Positions 43,318 through 54,369 of a stretch of 64,000 nucleotides of DNA are shown one piece after another. Source of the DNA: Phymatolithon calcareum. Taxonomy: Eukaryota > Rhodophyta > Florideophyceae > Hapalidiales. Position numbers and translations under genes: made by a program. The stretch covers positions 2,728,001 to 2,792,000 of the forward strand of contig OZ345352.1 in the NCBI GenBank assembly GCA_977006965.1, written 5' to 3'. Below the pieces are notes generated by a model. That model was not told the DNA's origin. It worked only from the letters and a program-made list of their open reading frames with translations, and ran no database searches. Position 1 is the stretch's first letter. Each line of letters starts with the position of its first letter.

Positions 43318-45384
43318 TGTTACAAAACCTACCTTTCGCCCATAAGCGAACCTCGAGGGAGAAAATGTTCCTTTGTCTGTCTCTTGAAAGACAAAACGCA
43401 GATTTTAGTCCCATCCGACAAGGAATTCTGACCCGACGAACGTGACGAGGACACCCCAAATGTCTGATGCACACTCAAGAAATAACATCAGACTTCGGAC
43501 TTTTTCTACGTCCACTCCAAGTATCCACATTTCGTCCTTGCGCAACTATGTATAATCCTTCTTTTTCCTCAGAATTTGCTACAGTTTGAATATCAAGTTG
43601 CTATTTAATTTGTGTCGTTTTTTCGCCTAGAGTCTAGAAGAAAAAGACAGATTTTTATTTTAAAGTTATCAATGTATCTGCTGACGCTTGGGGGAACTTC
43701 CTAGAGCGAAGAGATTTTTGCTGAATTCTGTCGAATGAAGAGTTGCTTTTTTGTTGGAGTAACATTATTCAGTGAAGTACAAAAACTTTCCTCTGGTCTC
43801 CTCTTTTAGAGTCTAGAACAGGCCACTATGATCTCTACTGTACAGTTAGTTATTTTCAACGTTAGAAAATTGAACCCGTTATGACGTTATTTAAAATTAT
43901 TAGATATGGGACGTGAGTTAAACGATATTTAAAATCTACGCGTGTCCCTCATTGTATGTCAGTATGCGACATAAATTAGAAATTTTTAAGTTTATTTTAG
44001 TAGGAGTTTCGGTAAGTTTATTTAAAAAACTCCGGTTTCCATTCAAATTTTGAAAGGTACCGTATATCCGAACTTAAAGGAAGTCTGCACATTACAATTG
44101 CGTCCGTTAAACTTGCTTCACGTCTCATGTGACGCGAATCAAGAACTAAAATTGCGACTAGGAGTCTGAGTTGAAAACAAGAATGTCGGATGTGCTCTCG
44201 ACAGCATCGATGCCTGCCCCTAAGTTCCATTTCTTTTTCAAAAACAGGAGACGTCCTCTTGGCTGCCTTGGATGATCATTGTTTCCCTGAATTCCCCTCC
44301 CTAAATCGTCAAAACAGAAATACAAGTACGTGGAGCAATTTATACGCCTGATGCGCAGCATTTTGACGGCTGAGTAAGGATTAGCTGCAGCCAGGCTGCC
44401 TCATCCCTGGGTTGCTTTGGGCCGCAAATTCGAGATCTGGGATAACCACTCTAGAGAACACAAGAAACAATAGATCACAGTTGGCTCCATTTCGCACACC
44501 GCCGCCTCTGTCTCATAAGGAGACAGCAATTTCGGAGACAGTCTAACTGGCTCTGTATGAGATATGCTTCGTACTCCAGCGACGATGAACAAATTCAGAA
44601 TGGTGTAAATGCAACAGAACCCGAGCACAATATTGAGTTGAAAGGTAGTCGGATGGAATATCCACAAGTTTTGGTCCACTCCGTGCTCCTTCGGGAGAGC
44701 GCGGAGAGAAGTGGCAAGTGTAGGCGTCGCGCAACGCACAAATTGTCACAATCCCCCTTTCGGGAAACCAGCGGACATAAAGGATCACCACGACTAACGT
44801 GTGACGATATTCTTGAACAGCACGTAGACCTTCACGAGGTTCTACAACGCTGATCGTGTGAAAGGTAATAAACTCCAAATTGACTCTTTCTTGCGGCCCA
44901 TATTCTCCTGTTGGGCTGATGCGCTAAATAATTCATGATTCAAGTTCCTGACTTTCTAGTCTTTTGAGTCAAATGTATGTAGCAGTAAATTGCAAAGTTA
45001 GGTCGTTAATCTTGATACTAGCGCTTAAGTTTAAAGAAAACCTAAGTGCTAACATCTGGCATACATAGCGATGGGCCCTGGGCGGAGCAAAATCCTTTCG
45101 GTTGCTGCGAAGGGACGCTTCCCGAAATGGAAACGCAGGAGGCAGAGAAGGCACTAGGGAAGCTATAAGTTTCTCCACTAAGCTTCGCGTTGCGACACGG
45201 AAGTGCGGCGGTCCCTCAACAGTAGGAAGCAAACTGAAAATATTTTCAAAAAACTCATCCACAGGGGCCAAGATGTTGTCCAGAATATCGAGAAGACCAA
45301 TTTCCGGCAAGTTTAGGGACCCCACTATCGATGTGGTATTGTGCGCCAGACATACGATGGAGTTGGTTCGGACACATCCTTTGG
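43318..45384. other. no gene recognised (2.1 kb)
   Basis: AT-rich until about 44.2 kb with nothing recognisable. The minus-strand frame 44969-45484 contains an amphipathic stretch (DILDNILAPVDEFFENIFS) with coding-like composition near 45060-45320, but no family is recognised and it runs into LINE-B sequence at 45385. Confidence 0.4.
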
Positions 45385-45729
45385 ACAAACATTCCACATT
45401 ACGGGTCGAGTTCTTCATCAAGCATGGATTATTTCGGGATAAGCATGAACCACAAAGGCGTAACAGTCGACATGGCGTTATCAAGAGTACGAAATTCAGT
45501 TGGATGCATACACTAACTGCGGGATATTAGAGTCCATGTTCGAGGCTTTCAGCCTGTGGCATGCACTAGAATCTTCAAGTGGCTTATTTTGCCAAAGTGG
45601 GAGTATACACTTCACGTGACGCCACTGACAAATCGATTACAATCAGCAATCGAATCTGCAGAAGGTTTATTCTTCGAGCATGTTTTTGGAACATATACCG
45701 CAATGGTAGAATGCGAGTTCTGTGCCGAC

Positions 45730-46023
45730 TGTAAACCCGTAGCGCTTACTTCATGGGTAGTGTTCCTGGCGCGTTGCATTCAACAAGTGAATGTGCCTAT
45801 ATCAGGCTACGCGTATTATCTAGATTTGAACATGAACGGTATCATTGCGAAGGCCACGTAGGCCACGCAATGTAACCTAATTCGGGCAATCGGCAAGTGT
45901 GGTTACACATATTGAAGCACTGCCAAATTGGTATAAGTAGCAACCTTACCTGAACCAAACAATAAAGTTATCACTCTCACAAAAGGGACCGGAGTGGTCG
46001 ACAGACTTAGGGGAACGATCACA
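45730..46023 (+). repeat. gypsy-2 5' LTR
   Basis: 294 bp and nearly identical to the 3' LTR. It contains AACAATAAAGTTATC near 45957-45970, a candidate polyadenylation signal. Confidence 0.92.
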
Positions 46024-46075
46024 GAAATTTCTGTCTCGCGCGGACCAGAACTGAACCTGCGTCTGTTGGTCGTGT

Positions 46076-47276
46076 ATGTTGACTACACGATCGGCTTCGC
46101 GAAGGATGAATTCGGAACAAGAAAGTGAAGCAACTACCAATGCAAATGTTGCTCTTCTTCAGCCAGTAAGTCATCCAGTGTTACGAAGTGTGGAGACGAA
46201 GAAAGTCGCAACATTCCTGAAGGAGCGCGCACGGTATGAAAACGAGGTTGCCGAAAAGCAAAAAGAGATCCCTTCAATGTCGGTGGCGTCCCACAAGGTG
46301 TCTATCGACAGGGCTCTTCTAGAAAACATGCATTTTCTTGGCGAATTCGAGGATATTGCACCCAATGTGCTACTCGAAAATCTTACGTCAAGCCATATCG
46401 AAACATACATCAAGAGTTTTGTGAAAAAGAAAGACGGGGACGAAATCTAAACGTCATAAAATCCGCACTGAGAGGTCTTCGTGTTCCCATGGAGATCGCA
46501 GACCCCAAGGCCCGGATGTTGCAGATATGCAGTGACATTTTTTCAAGGCTGAATGGTGTAGGTTATGGGGTCCTCAAAACCAAAAGCCCTGAGAAAACTA
46601 TTAAGTTTATCCAATCGTATTTCTATCCTCAAAACCTCAAGAATACTGATGGCAACACACTTGGAATTCCAAGGTGGATTGAAGAAGGAACTGAGAAAAT
46701 ATATTGCACTACTATGCAAAGAGGCTGTAATTCAGGACAAAGTGGCATATCAAAAACCAAGTCGTCTAGCACTCAAAACAAGACCAACAGAAGGACCCGT
46801 CTAAGAAAACCACTGAAGGCGTCGGCACAAAGCCCAAAGAGTCCAAAATACCGTTGTGTCTTAACAAAACACACGCTAATAAGGGGATTCGCTGTTACAT
46901 CAAACAGTGTCCAAATACAAGGCCCGAAGAAGCAGAAAAACTGATGAAACAGTATCGCGAAAAACGAAAAGCTGACAAAAATGTCAAAAAGATTGGTTCT
47001 CCGTCAAGAGATTCGGAAACCATATCAGGCGAAGGAAAAAGCACAATGATAATGGCATCCTTCGCCAACTGCGTTACAAGGAACGTATGTGCTGACAGTG
47101 GCTCTGACATAAACTTGATGCCTCCTGATCTATTGGCTGATTTGGTGGCGCAAGGTGCAAATGTGGAGGTACGGAAACTCAATCGTCCGCAAAAACTTTA
47201 TCTCGCCGTCAAGGTATCAGAAACCAAGGAAGAATTGTTTGTGACGTACGACCGCGTGGCTAATGTTACAACTTAG
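46076..47276 (+). pseudogene. gypsy-2 gag and protease
   Basis: Frame 46076-46450 has KKVATFLKERARYENEVAEK, a Gag N-terminal pattern. After frame changes, 46489-46944 and 46854-47276 continue it with a cysteine/histidine segment (LNKTHANKGIRCYIKQC). The protease has the active site CADSGSDINLMPPDLLADLV (about 47090-47150). Stops and frame shifts inactivate the polyprotein. Confidence 0.75.
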
Positions 47277-47619
47277 CTCAAAATTCGACACGGAAAGTCG
47301 CTAAAAATTCGTGACCTGAAGTGGGAAGTCTCAACCGGAGAAATGAACATCCCATTTCTTGGAAAGCCCTTACTTATTGCGCTTGGCCTGGACATTGAGG
47401 GAGTTATTGAAGCTGCATGTGACAAAATGGGGCAAGAAATCGGTGCGGATGACCTCTTACCTGAGAAAAACTACAGGAACTGTTGCTCGCTACTTGTCGA
47501 ATGGAGTCTATCATGCTGACTGAGGATTTGAGGAGACAAATACATCGGACCCAGAAGAAGGAAGCTCGCTAGACCTCGGGAAGGACTCTGTTGAAGAGCA
47601 CAATCGCTCAGTCAATAAT

Positions 47620-49223
47620 TTGCTGCAAAACGCCATTGACAATGTTATCAGCCTAAGCGGAGCAGAAAGATTGAAAATGCTTCTCCAAACCTATAGTGAC
47701 ATCATCAGAGCGCGTCGGTACACCCCAGATCAACGTGAATTCATGGCTAAATATGTGGATAACTGGAAGAATATGGCTTTGTTCGCCAAAACGAAAATGC
47801 ATCGTGGGTTGCAGCACCGCTCCTAGTGCCAAAGGCACCACCTGCACTTCTTAGACTCACATTTGACCTTCGCCGGGAAAACGCATGCACCGTTCCTGTG
47901 GACTGGCCGATGCCTCATATTGAGAGTGAGTTATTGGATCTCTCTGACAGAAGACATTTCACTACGATCGATTTTTGTAGCGGCTATTGGCAACTACCGC
48001 TATCAGAAGAGAGTCAGGAGTACCACAGCTTCATGACGCCAAATGAGACGTATAGTCCAACGAGAACTTTGCAAGGTGCCACAAACAGTGGCGCTAACTT
48101 TCAATCTAGGGTTTAACCCTGTTTCAAGGTTATACGAGATCACTTGAAATCATGGCTGGATGACTTCGTCCTACATAATCGAACGGAGGACGGTCTATTG
48201 GATGTGATTGAACATTTTTTCAAGACTTGCCAAGAAAAACGTCTCAAAATCTCGGCTACAAAGTCAGTGCTGTACACTCTATGCGTGCGTTGGTGCGGTC
48301 GCGTTATCGACGGTGACGGAGTGCGGTGCGATCCACAACGATTAAGTGGGTTGATGAAAGCACACTATCCAGTTGTCGCATCCGAGCTGTGTCAGTACTT
48401 GGATTGCTTGCAATGGATGTCAAATTATATACCGGACTTCGCCGAAAGGATTCAACCACTTCGACTGTTATTTGAGGAGGCCTACAAGAAGTCTGGATCA
48501 CGGAAGAAAAAATCAATCCAATCTTTCAAACTAACGGAACTCGGTTGGAACCAAAGCCACACCGATTTATTCGACAGATTTCAAGAACAACTCCGCAGAG
48601 CAGTCGCTCTGTCACACAGGGATAGTTCGAAAACTTTATGTGTCTTCACGGACGCATCCGAAGAACATTGGGCCGCAGTATGTACCCAATGTGATCCTGA
48701 AGAGCTCCAAAAACAGCCGCTGGATCAAGAACATGAACCACTCGCTTTTTTGAGCGGAACGTTCAACGATACGGAATACGGTTGGAGTACCTTTGAAAAG
48801 GAAGCATTCTCAATCTACCAAGTCTTCTTGAAGCTGGACTATATGTTGGCCGCAGAACATGATGTACATGTTTTCACAGACCATCGCAATCTGCTGTTTG
48901 TGTACAACCCACAGGCAATGGAGCCGGCACTGGGAAAGCACATCGTGTCCAAAGTGCAGCGATGGGCTTTGTACCTCTCCCGATTCATGTACACAATGGA
49001 ACATGTGTCTGGTGATAAGAACATCATGGCGGACATAATGTACAGATGGTTCGTGGGGTATCGCGCCAAGCGCAGAGCACGCCGAATAACAACACTGATC
49101 TCAACACGAGACATATTACAATCTCCGCTGGACGATAAATTTGAATGGCCATCACACTCGATGATCCAGAGCGCCCAAATTAAGGCGAAAGAGCATCTAC
49201 CTAAGAACTCTTACAAAGACTAG
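47620..49223 (+). pseudogene. gypsy-2 reverse transcriptase and RNase H
   Basis: RT motifs are LTFDLRRENACTVPVDWPMP, FTTIDFCSGYWQLPLSEESQ (catalytic D) and SWLDDFVLHNRTEDGLLDVI (DD site, WLDD for YLDD). A stop at 48114-48116 and frame changes at about 47825 break the first part. The 359-codon frame 48144-49223 then holds the thumb, the RNase H (LCVFTDASEEHWAAVCTQCD, YGWSTFEKEAFSIYQVFLKL, VFTDHRNLLFVYNP) and EHVSGDKNIMADIMYRW. Confidence 0.85.
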
Positions 49224-49277
49224 GACGGAACGTGATGCCTAAATGATCAAACTTGGATCGCAAATGATTCAAGCGAC

Positions 49278-50620
49278 GTGCAGTTAAAGCTGTTGGTTGT
49301 CGCACATTGCGGCTGCTCGGGGCATCGCGGAGTGGAAAGCACTACTAGTTCCTCGGCTGAAACGTTTCACTGGGATTCCTTGAAAGATGACTGCAAGGAG
49401 TTCGTCAAGAACTGCATTCATTGTATGGCTGCAAAGGGAGGAAACCGCACTCCGAGACCTCTCTCCATGACTCTACATGCATCGAAACCGAACGAAATTC
49501 TACATATTGACTTTCTTTATATGGGTGTGGGATCGAACGGTCTCAAAATGTTTTGGTGATGCGTGATGATTTGTCGTCGTACACATGGCTGTGTCCTACG
49601 GTTACCGTAGATGCAACAACAAAAGCAGCCGAAATATCCAGATGGATACGAGGGTTAGTGACCAAGCATGTCACTTCAAGAACGAAATTATGGGCACATT
49701 GGCACGTGTCTACAAAATACAGCACAAATTAACAGTTGCGTATTCACCATGGACCAATTGCACTCTGGAATCCTGCATGCGTCACATCTTGGCAGCTTGT
49801 CGAGCACTGCTGTCAGAGTGGAAACTCGGACCTCAAGACTGGCCGCGGGTGATCGGACCAGTAATGTCTGCACTCAACGAGGCACCCTTAAAAAGGTTGG
49901 TTAGCAACGGAGAAGGCGGATACAGGTGTGCAGCACAAGTCATGACAAGACTGAAGCCTAGCAAGGCTCTTCTCAAACCAAGGCTCGACGGAACATTTAG
50001 ATCGGCGAAAGCGTTGGACCAAATTCGAGTCGCTCAGTTGATCGAAATCAAAAAGCTACAATCTACATTGGACCAGATGCGGAAGGCTGTGGCAGAAAAG
50101 GTCACTCGAAATAGGGAGAAACAAATCCGAAATCACAACCAGAAAACCAACCTGCAGCCGGCAGAATTTCACGTCGGGGACTATGAACTCGTGCGATGTG
50201 CTCAGGACAAAGGCCACAAACTTATGTTCCGGTTGATCGGTCCGCGTCGGGTGACTGCAGTTATCGGAAAAATGGTATATGATGTGACTGGCATTCTGGG
50301 CAACAAAACAGAAAGAGTTCACGCCGCACGAATGGTTTTATATCGCGCGGATTTGGATGGGCAAGAGCTATATGATGAGCTCCTCAAGCATGTTGAGCAC
50401 TCAGAGGCAAAGTACGATATTGTGGAGAAACTTTTGGACGTGGGGGAAGCTGGAGACGGTATGTTTGTTCAAGTTCAATGGACGGGACTACCGGACAAAC
50501 AAGACTGGACGTGAAACAAACTACATGAACTGTATGAGGACATACCCGAAAAACTAACAGATTTTCTTCGAAACTCAAAGAAAAAGTGTGCCGAAACGGC
50601 ATTAACCGCTTTGGGACTGA
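49278..50620 (+). pseudogene. gypsy-2 integrase with C-terminal chromodomain
   Basis: The HHCC zinc domain is in 49278-49559 (HCGCSGHRGVE, then CKEFVKNCIHC). The core begins HIDFLYMGVG and, after a frame change near 49550, continues in 49585-50514 with DQACHFKNEIMGTLARVYKI and the region of the catalytic glutamate. The C-terminus has a chromodomain: YDIVEKLLDVGEAGDGMFVQ, VQWTGLPDKQDWT. A TGA at 50512-50514 replaces the expected tryptophan, and the domain continues in frame (NKLHELYEDIPEKLTDFL) to 50625. Chromodomains are thought to steer integration by reading histone marks. Confidence 0.88.
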
Positions 50621-50655
50621 AATAATGTGTACATGCTGTACACATCATGGGGCGC

Positions 50656-50950
50656 TGTAAACCCGTAGCGCTTACGGCATGGGTAGTGTTCTTGGCGCGT
50701 TGCATTCAACAAGTGAATGTTCCTATATCAGGCTACGCGTATTATCTAGATTTGAACATATAACGATATCATTGCGAAGGCCACATAGGGCACGCAATGT
50801 AACCTAATTCGGGCAATCGGCAAGTGCGGTTACACATATTGAAGCACTGCCAAATTGGTATAAGTAGCAACCTTGCCCGAACCAAACAATAAAGTTATCA
50901 CTCTCACAAAAGGGACCGGAGTGGTCGACAGACTTAGGGGAACTATCACA
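50656..50950 (+). repeat. gypsy-2 3' LTR
   Basis: 295 bp, the same ends as the 5' LTR and followed by the CGAC duplication. Confidence 0.92.
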
Positions 50951-51632
50951 CGACTAAAATCATCAGCCATGAGGAGAAGACACCAATCAGAAAGGTTTTC
51001 TGCGAGTCCAGTGAGACAAAAAAGGCGCCTCGATGAAGCAGATGAGTATTCTGGGAGAGGGAGAGATGAAGACATTAAGGAGGCAACTAAGGACATAGAG
51101 TGCCTCAAGAAATATGAATATCTGCAGCAAGCTCTCGATAAAGCGTAGGACGGCTCAGTCTCAAAGAAAGGGCGACAAAAAGAAATAATTGAGTTATGGG
51201 CAAAAGAATAAGAGCGCAGATCGCTCGAGATACCAACTGATTCGAACAATCTACCCGTGGTTCTCCGCGTAAGAGAAAGGTCTACACGGCTGCGATGCCT
51301 ACCGTAGACATCGCAACCGTGTAGACCTTTCTCATCCGTAGGCAGCCTAGGGCTGATATTCCACAGAGCACATATTTGGAGAAAATCAGTACTAGGTTCA
51401 TACTTTAGTGCCACAGCCGTGATTGAGCTGGTCGCGCTCCGACGCATTCTATCTTCATCCAAGATTAGTCCTGAAATTGAATATGAATGTAAGCGACTCA
51501 CTAGAGCACTTGCTGGGAGAGAAATACGAATCAAGGATATACTGAATAGTCACACTACGCTAGCTTAGAAAATCGTGCAAAAGCGGTCCTGTTATTCTTG
51601 AAGAGAGGCCTTGGGAGCTTTTAAAATAAATC

Positions 51633-52350
51633 AACACATATCCCCTCAAGAGTTAGAACAGCTGGAGCAATGCCCTCGAAAGATAATCAGAAATGGTTGA
51701 AAGTTTGTCGAAAAAGAATGACGGTGAAGAGTTACATCCAGAAACCATAGAGCAGGCTCTCCACAGTCTTAAATGCCAATGCCTTTTGGACCAGCATAGG
51801 CCAGGACGTGTTGTAGAAACGCAAGTTAGACATGTTTGTTTATTGTCGATGGCCTTCAGTTTCGACGTTAACTTTGCTTTATCCCCAAGGGAAATAAACA
51901 GCTTATTACCTCCCCATTGCATCGACAGGGTACTTGAGCTCCTTAAGCACCGTTGAGGGCAAAAAGACTCTAGCCTTCTTACTGCCGCTACTCTTCTACA
52001 CATATGAGGTTTGTTTGGCCCATCGCAAAACTGAAAGCTTTAAATTGAAATTGCAGAAGTCAGTTTCAGGGCCTGTACAGCCCCTTGCGAACGTATCAGT
52101 GCTGTATTAACCTTCCCGATTAGAAAATCGATGGACGCAGGGTTCTTTTTCGTTGATTCTAACATCATGGGTGTCTAAAAGGCCCAGACCAAGCATGAAT
52201 ATCTTGAAATCTCGCATCTTCCCGATGACTACGTGCTTGTCAGCAGGTTTCACTTTGGTATAAGACGGATGAAATGGATGAAAGATTTCTGAACGAGCTT
52301 GAACCAACGCAAAAGGGAAGTACTTGCACTTCAAACGGCATTTCTGAAAA
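51633..52350. other. no gene recognised
   Basis: An 87-codon ORF (51693-51956, MVESLSKKNDGEELHPETIE) has mixed composition and no recognised family. The last 100 bases are the presumed promoter of the YcnI-like gene. Confidence 0.4.
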
Positions 52351-52874
52351 ATGACTCTCACGACCCTTCATATTCTATCCCTCTTCGTTGTCATCGGTCT
52401 CACAGCCGCGCACATTGGTCTCACTCCTACCTTCGCCGAAGCCGGTTCTCGCCAGGTGCTAGGCTTCACCATTGCCCACGACTGCGGTGATGATACCGTC
52501 CGGACCTCCAACTTTACCGTGTTGAATCCGTCTGTACTCGGTCTCAAGGTAGAACAGACGGCGATCTGGCGCCCAATAATCGAGATGATGCCGGTCAACC
52601 CCCCGATTACAATGGGCCGTCACACCTACACTGAGGCATTCCGCTCAGTCAGCTGGCTCAGATTTCTTCCCGATGGAATTACCGCACTTTCAACGTTCGC
52701 GCCCAGATGCCGAATGCTGTGAACGAGACGCTATACTTCAAAGGGTACCAAGATTACCACAACCAGGGCACGAGCATCTCATGGGACATGATTCCGACTG
52801 AAGAGGACCCCAACCCGCGTTATCCCGCGAGAGCCATCACCATCACTGCGCCAGATGCTCATTCTGGGCATTAA
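52351..52874 (+). CDS. YcnI/DUF1775-like copper-binding protein, one frameshift
   Basis: The protein is likely secreted and copper-binding. Residues 1-20 are a signal peptide (MTLTTLHILSLFVVIGLTAA); cleavage would expose His21 as the mature N-terminus (HIGLTPTFAEAGSRQVLG). In bacterial YcnI an N-terminal histidine, a glutamate and a tryptophan form the copper site. The family pattern continues: TIAHDCGDDTV, FTVLNPSV, then LPDG, then frame change. From 52677 the next frame carries YRTFNVRAQMP, ETLYFKGYQDY, ISWDMIP and PARAITITAP, ending at TAA 52872-52874, as DUF1775 proteins end. The break equals one missing base near 52677 and may be an assembly error. The literal ORF would stop at 52722. 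ATG 52351 is the only start with a signal peptide. The expected full length is about 175 residues, normal for the family. Confidence 0.7.
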
Positions 52875-52995
52875 AGCGCAAAGAAGCAAGCGAATGTCGC
52901 AAGCATTTCATGATCTCCTTTCCCGGATGATTTTCAAGAGAGCAGGTTCCACGCGGTGTGCATGCTAGCTCACTATTTTGCCTGCCGCTCTCCTC
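52875..52995. other. 3' flank, nothing recognised
   Basis: Short spacer between the YcnI-like gene and the tailed retroposon. Confidence 0.4.
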
Positions 52996-53008
52996 TCTGG
53001 ATTTAGAT

Positions 53009-53168
53009 GATGATGATGATGATGCTTTATTCCCCTAAGGGGCTAGCACGTCTAGAAGGCTTCATGCGACTCCACTTTCTGTGGTCGGAAGCGTCTTTTA
53101 TGGACGATTCGATATTTTGGTTTGGGATATCGCCAAGGAGAGAAGCATATGTTCTGGGTACGCATTGT
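53009..53168 (-). mobile_element. 160-bp retroposon with CAT-repeat tail
   Basis: The 13-bp direct repeat TCTGGATTTAGAT lies at 52996-53008 and 53169-53181. On the minus strand the insert ends GGGGAATAAAGCATCATCAT, a polyadenylation-like AATAAA followed by a CAT repeat. It is a 5'-truncated end of an otherwise unseen LINE or SINE family. Confidence 0.7.
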
Positions 53169-53207
53169 TCTGGATTTAGATATTTATTTGAGTGCCGCTG
53201 TTGCAAT

Positions 53208-53260
53208 TTTTTAAAGCCCCACAGTCATGCGAATATACGGGCAAGGTTTCCTCAGGGGGG
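53208..53260 (-). mobile_element. LINE-B 3' end fragment
   Basis: TTTAAAGCCCCACAG followed by GAATATACGGGCAAGGTTTC matches the LINE-B 3' untranslated sequence at 28990-29035 (TTTAAAAGCCCCACAG, GATATGGGCGAGGCTTC). Confidence 0.6.
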
Positions 53261-53479
53261 GAAATTGTATGTTTTTATTTTACAAGCCCTCAACGCCAGT
53301 ATATCCGACAACAGAGCTGCTTGGGTCTCAATAACTACCCTGTGTAACAATTATGTTCCCAAATCACAATTGCTGCACTCATCTCCATCACCTCCGACTC
53401 TAATATCCATCACTTGCTACGTTCTTCTTCTTCGCAGTAAAAATCGGAGCGGTCGTATAACTTCCGGAGGGCTAAAAAA

Positions 53480-53850
53480 GGGAAGCCTTCTCGGGGGACA
53501 ACTTCTGCTCTTCAACGAGAGCTCGCTCGGGGGGACAGCTACAGGTAGGCGCTCTTCAATGAGTGCTAATTCGAGGGGGACAACTTCGGGAGGCTCTTCA
53601 ACTGGGCCTTGCTCGGGAGGACAACTTCGGGGCGCTCGTAAATGGAGCCGGGTCCGGGAACAACTTCTGGGAGGCTCTGAAAGGGATCCCGCTCGCAGGG
53701 GCAACTTGGAGGGTGGCGTTCGTCAACGGAGGCTCGCTCGGGGGGAAAACTTCGGGGGGCGTTCAAAGGAAGCCCACTCGGGGGGACATCTTGTGCGGCT
53801 CCAAAAACGGAACCTCGCTCGGGGGGACAGCTTCAGTGGGGACTCTCGGC
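53480..53850. repeat. degenerate minisatellite, GC-rich
   Basis: About eight diverged copies of a roughly 45-48-bp unit with the core CTCGGGGGGACAACTTCGG are present, for example at 53487, 53528, 53566, 53611, 53745, 53795 and 53818. All six frames are partly open, so the long ORFs here (53007-53900 plus; 53417-53704 minus) are by-products or a repeat protein. In the plus frames the unit gives NG-SLGGTTSGG-like text. Confidence 0.65.
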
Positions 53851-54324
53851 GCGGGTTCCGGTTTCCGCGTCGGCGACAACTAGTCGTGCACCGGGTATGA
53901 TACCGATGGTTTCATACATTCAGCACGTAGCACGTTTTCGGATATTTCGCGTCGGTTCGCGGAGTGTTTCGGGGTCAGCACTCTTGACTTGGTCTTCAGC
54001 GGGACAGCGTTCTTCATTGCGACAACCGATTTCGGCGGAGAAGCCGCCAAAATGCGCGCATTCGTCAACGCATTCGTCATGGTCACAAATACCGGCGCGG
54101 GATACCCGCCCGCGCCGGAATTCTTCAGATCCGTGTCTCGTGGGCCGTTCGGTCCGGTTCGGGTCTCGCTCCTTTGGTTTCCTCAGGTGCTACCCTCACT
54201 AGGGCGGCTGTACGCTTATGTCTGGTATTCTATCTGAGCCCCTAGCATGTACTCGGTTGTTTTTGATAGCACTTCGTAGAAGTTTTTGAGGCGTCGCTTC
54301 TTCTTTCAGTACAGGTCTTCTTCA
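53851..54324. other. no gene recognised
   Basis: GC-rich sequence with short ORFs on both strands and no recognised domain, ending at the LINE-A tail. Confidence 0.4.
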
Positions 54325-54369
54325 TTTTCTTTCTTTCTTTCTTTATTGCAGATGACGTCAATTTTTAAG

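Larger units (their letters stand above)
45730..50950 (+). mobile_element. gypsy-2: complete chromodomain Ty3/gypsy element
   Basis: The 5' LTR 45730-46023 and 3' LTR 50656-50950 (294 and 295 bp) begin TGTAAACCCG and end ATCACA. By eye they differ at roughly a dozen positions, so the insertion is fairly recent. The 4-bp duplication CGAC (45726-45729 and 50951-50954) lies in LINE-B sequence. Coding order is gag, protease, RT, RNase H, integrase, chromodomain. The sequence style matches chromoviruses of oomycetes as I know them. Confidence 0.95.
45385..51632 (+). mobile_element. LINE-B copy split by gypsy-2
   Basis: The left part 45385-45729 reads MNHKGVTVDMALSRVRNSVG, LILPKWEYTLHVTPLTNRLQ and AEGLFFEHVFGTYTAMVECE. 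The right part 50951-51632 resumes with AMRRRHQSERFSASPVRQKR and ends GGGAGCTTTTAAAATAAA. Aligned to the 4.1-kb copy the two parts are contiguous. The right part contains an internal short inverted duplication (the CTACACGGCTGCGATGCC region at 51285-51345). The copy is 5' truncated, with a few stops and frame changes. Confidence 0.88.

Noticed and set aside
53417-53704. Minus-strand ORF rich in PPE and SCPP repeats
   Set aside because: Reflects the GC-rich minisatellite. No start context or domain, and other frames are equally open.
53007-53900. 297-codon plus-strand ORF
   Set aside because: It runs from a CAT/GAT microsatellite tail of a retroposon through a LINE-B 3' end into a minisatellite, so it is not one gene.
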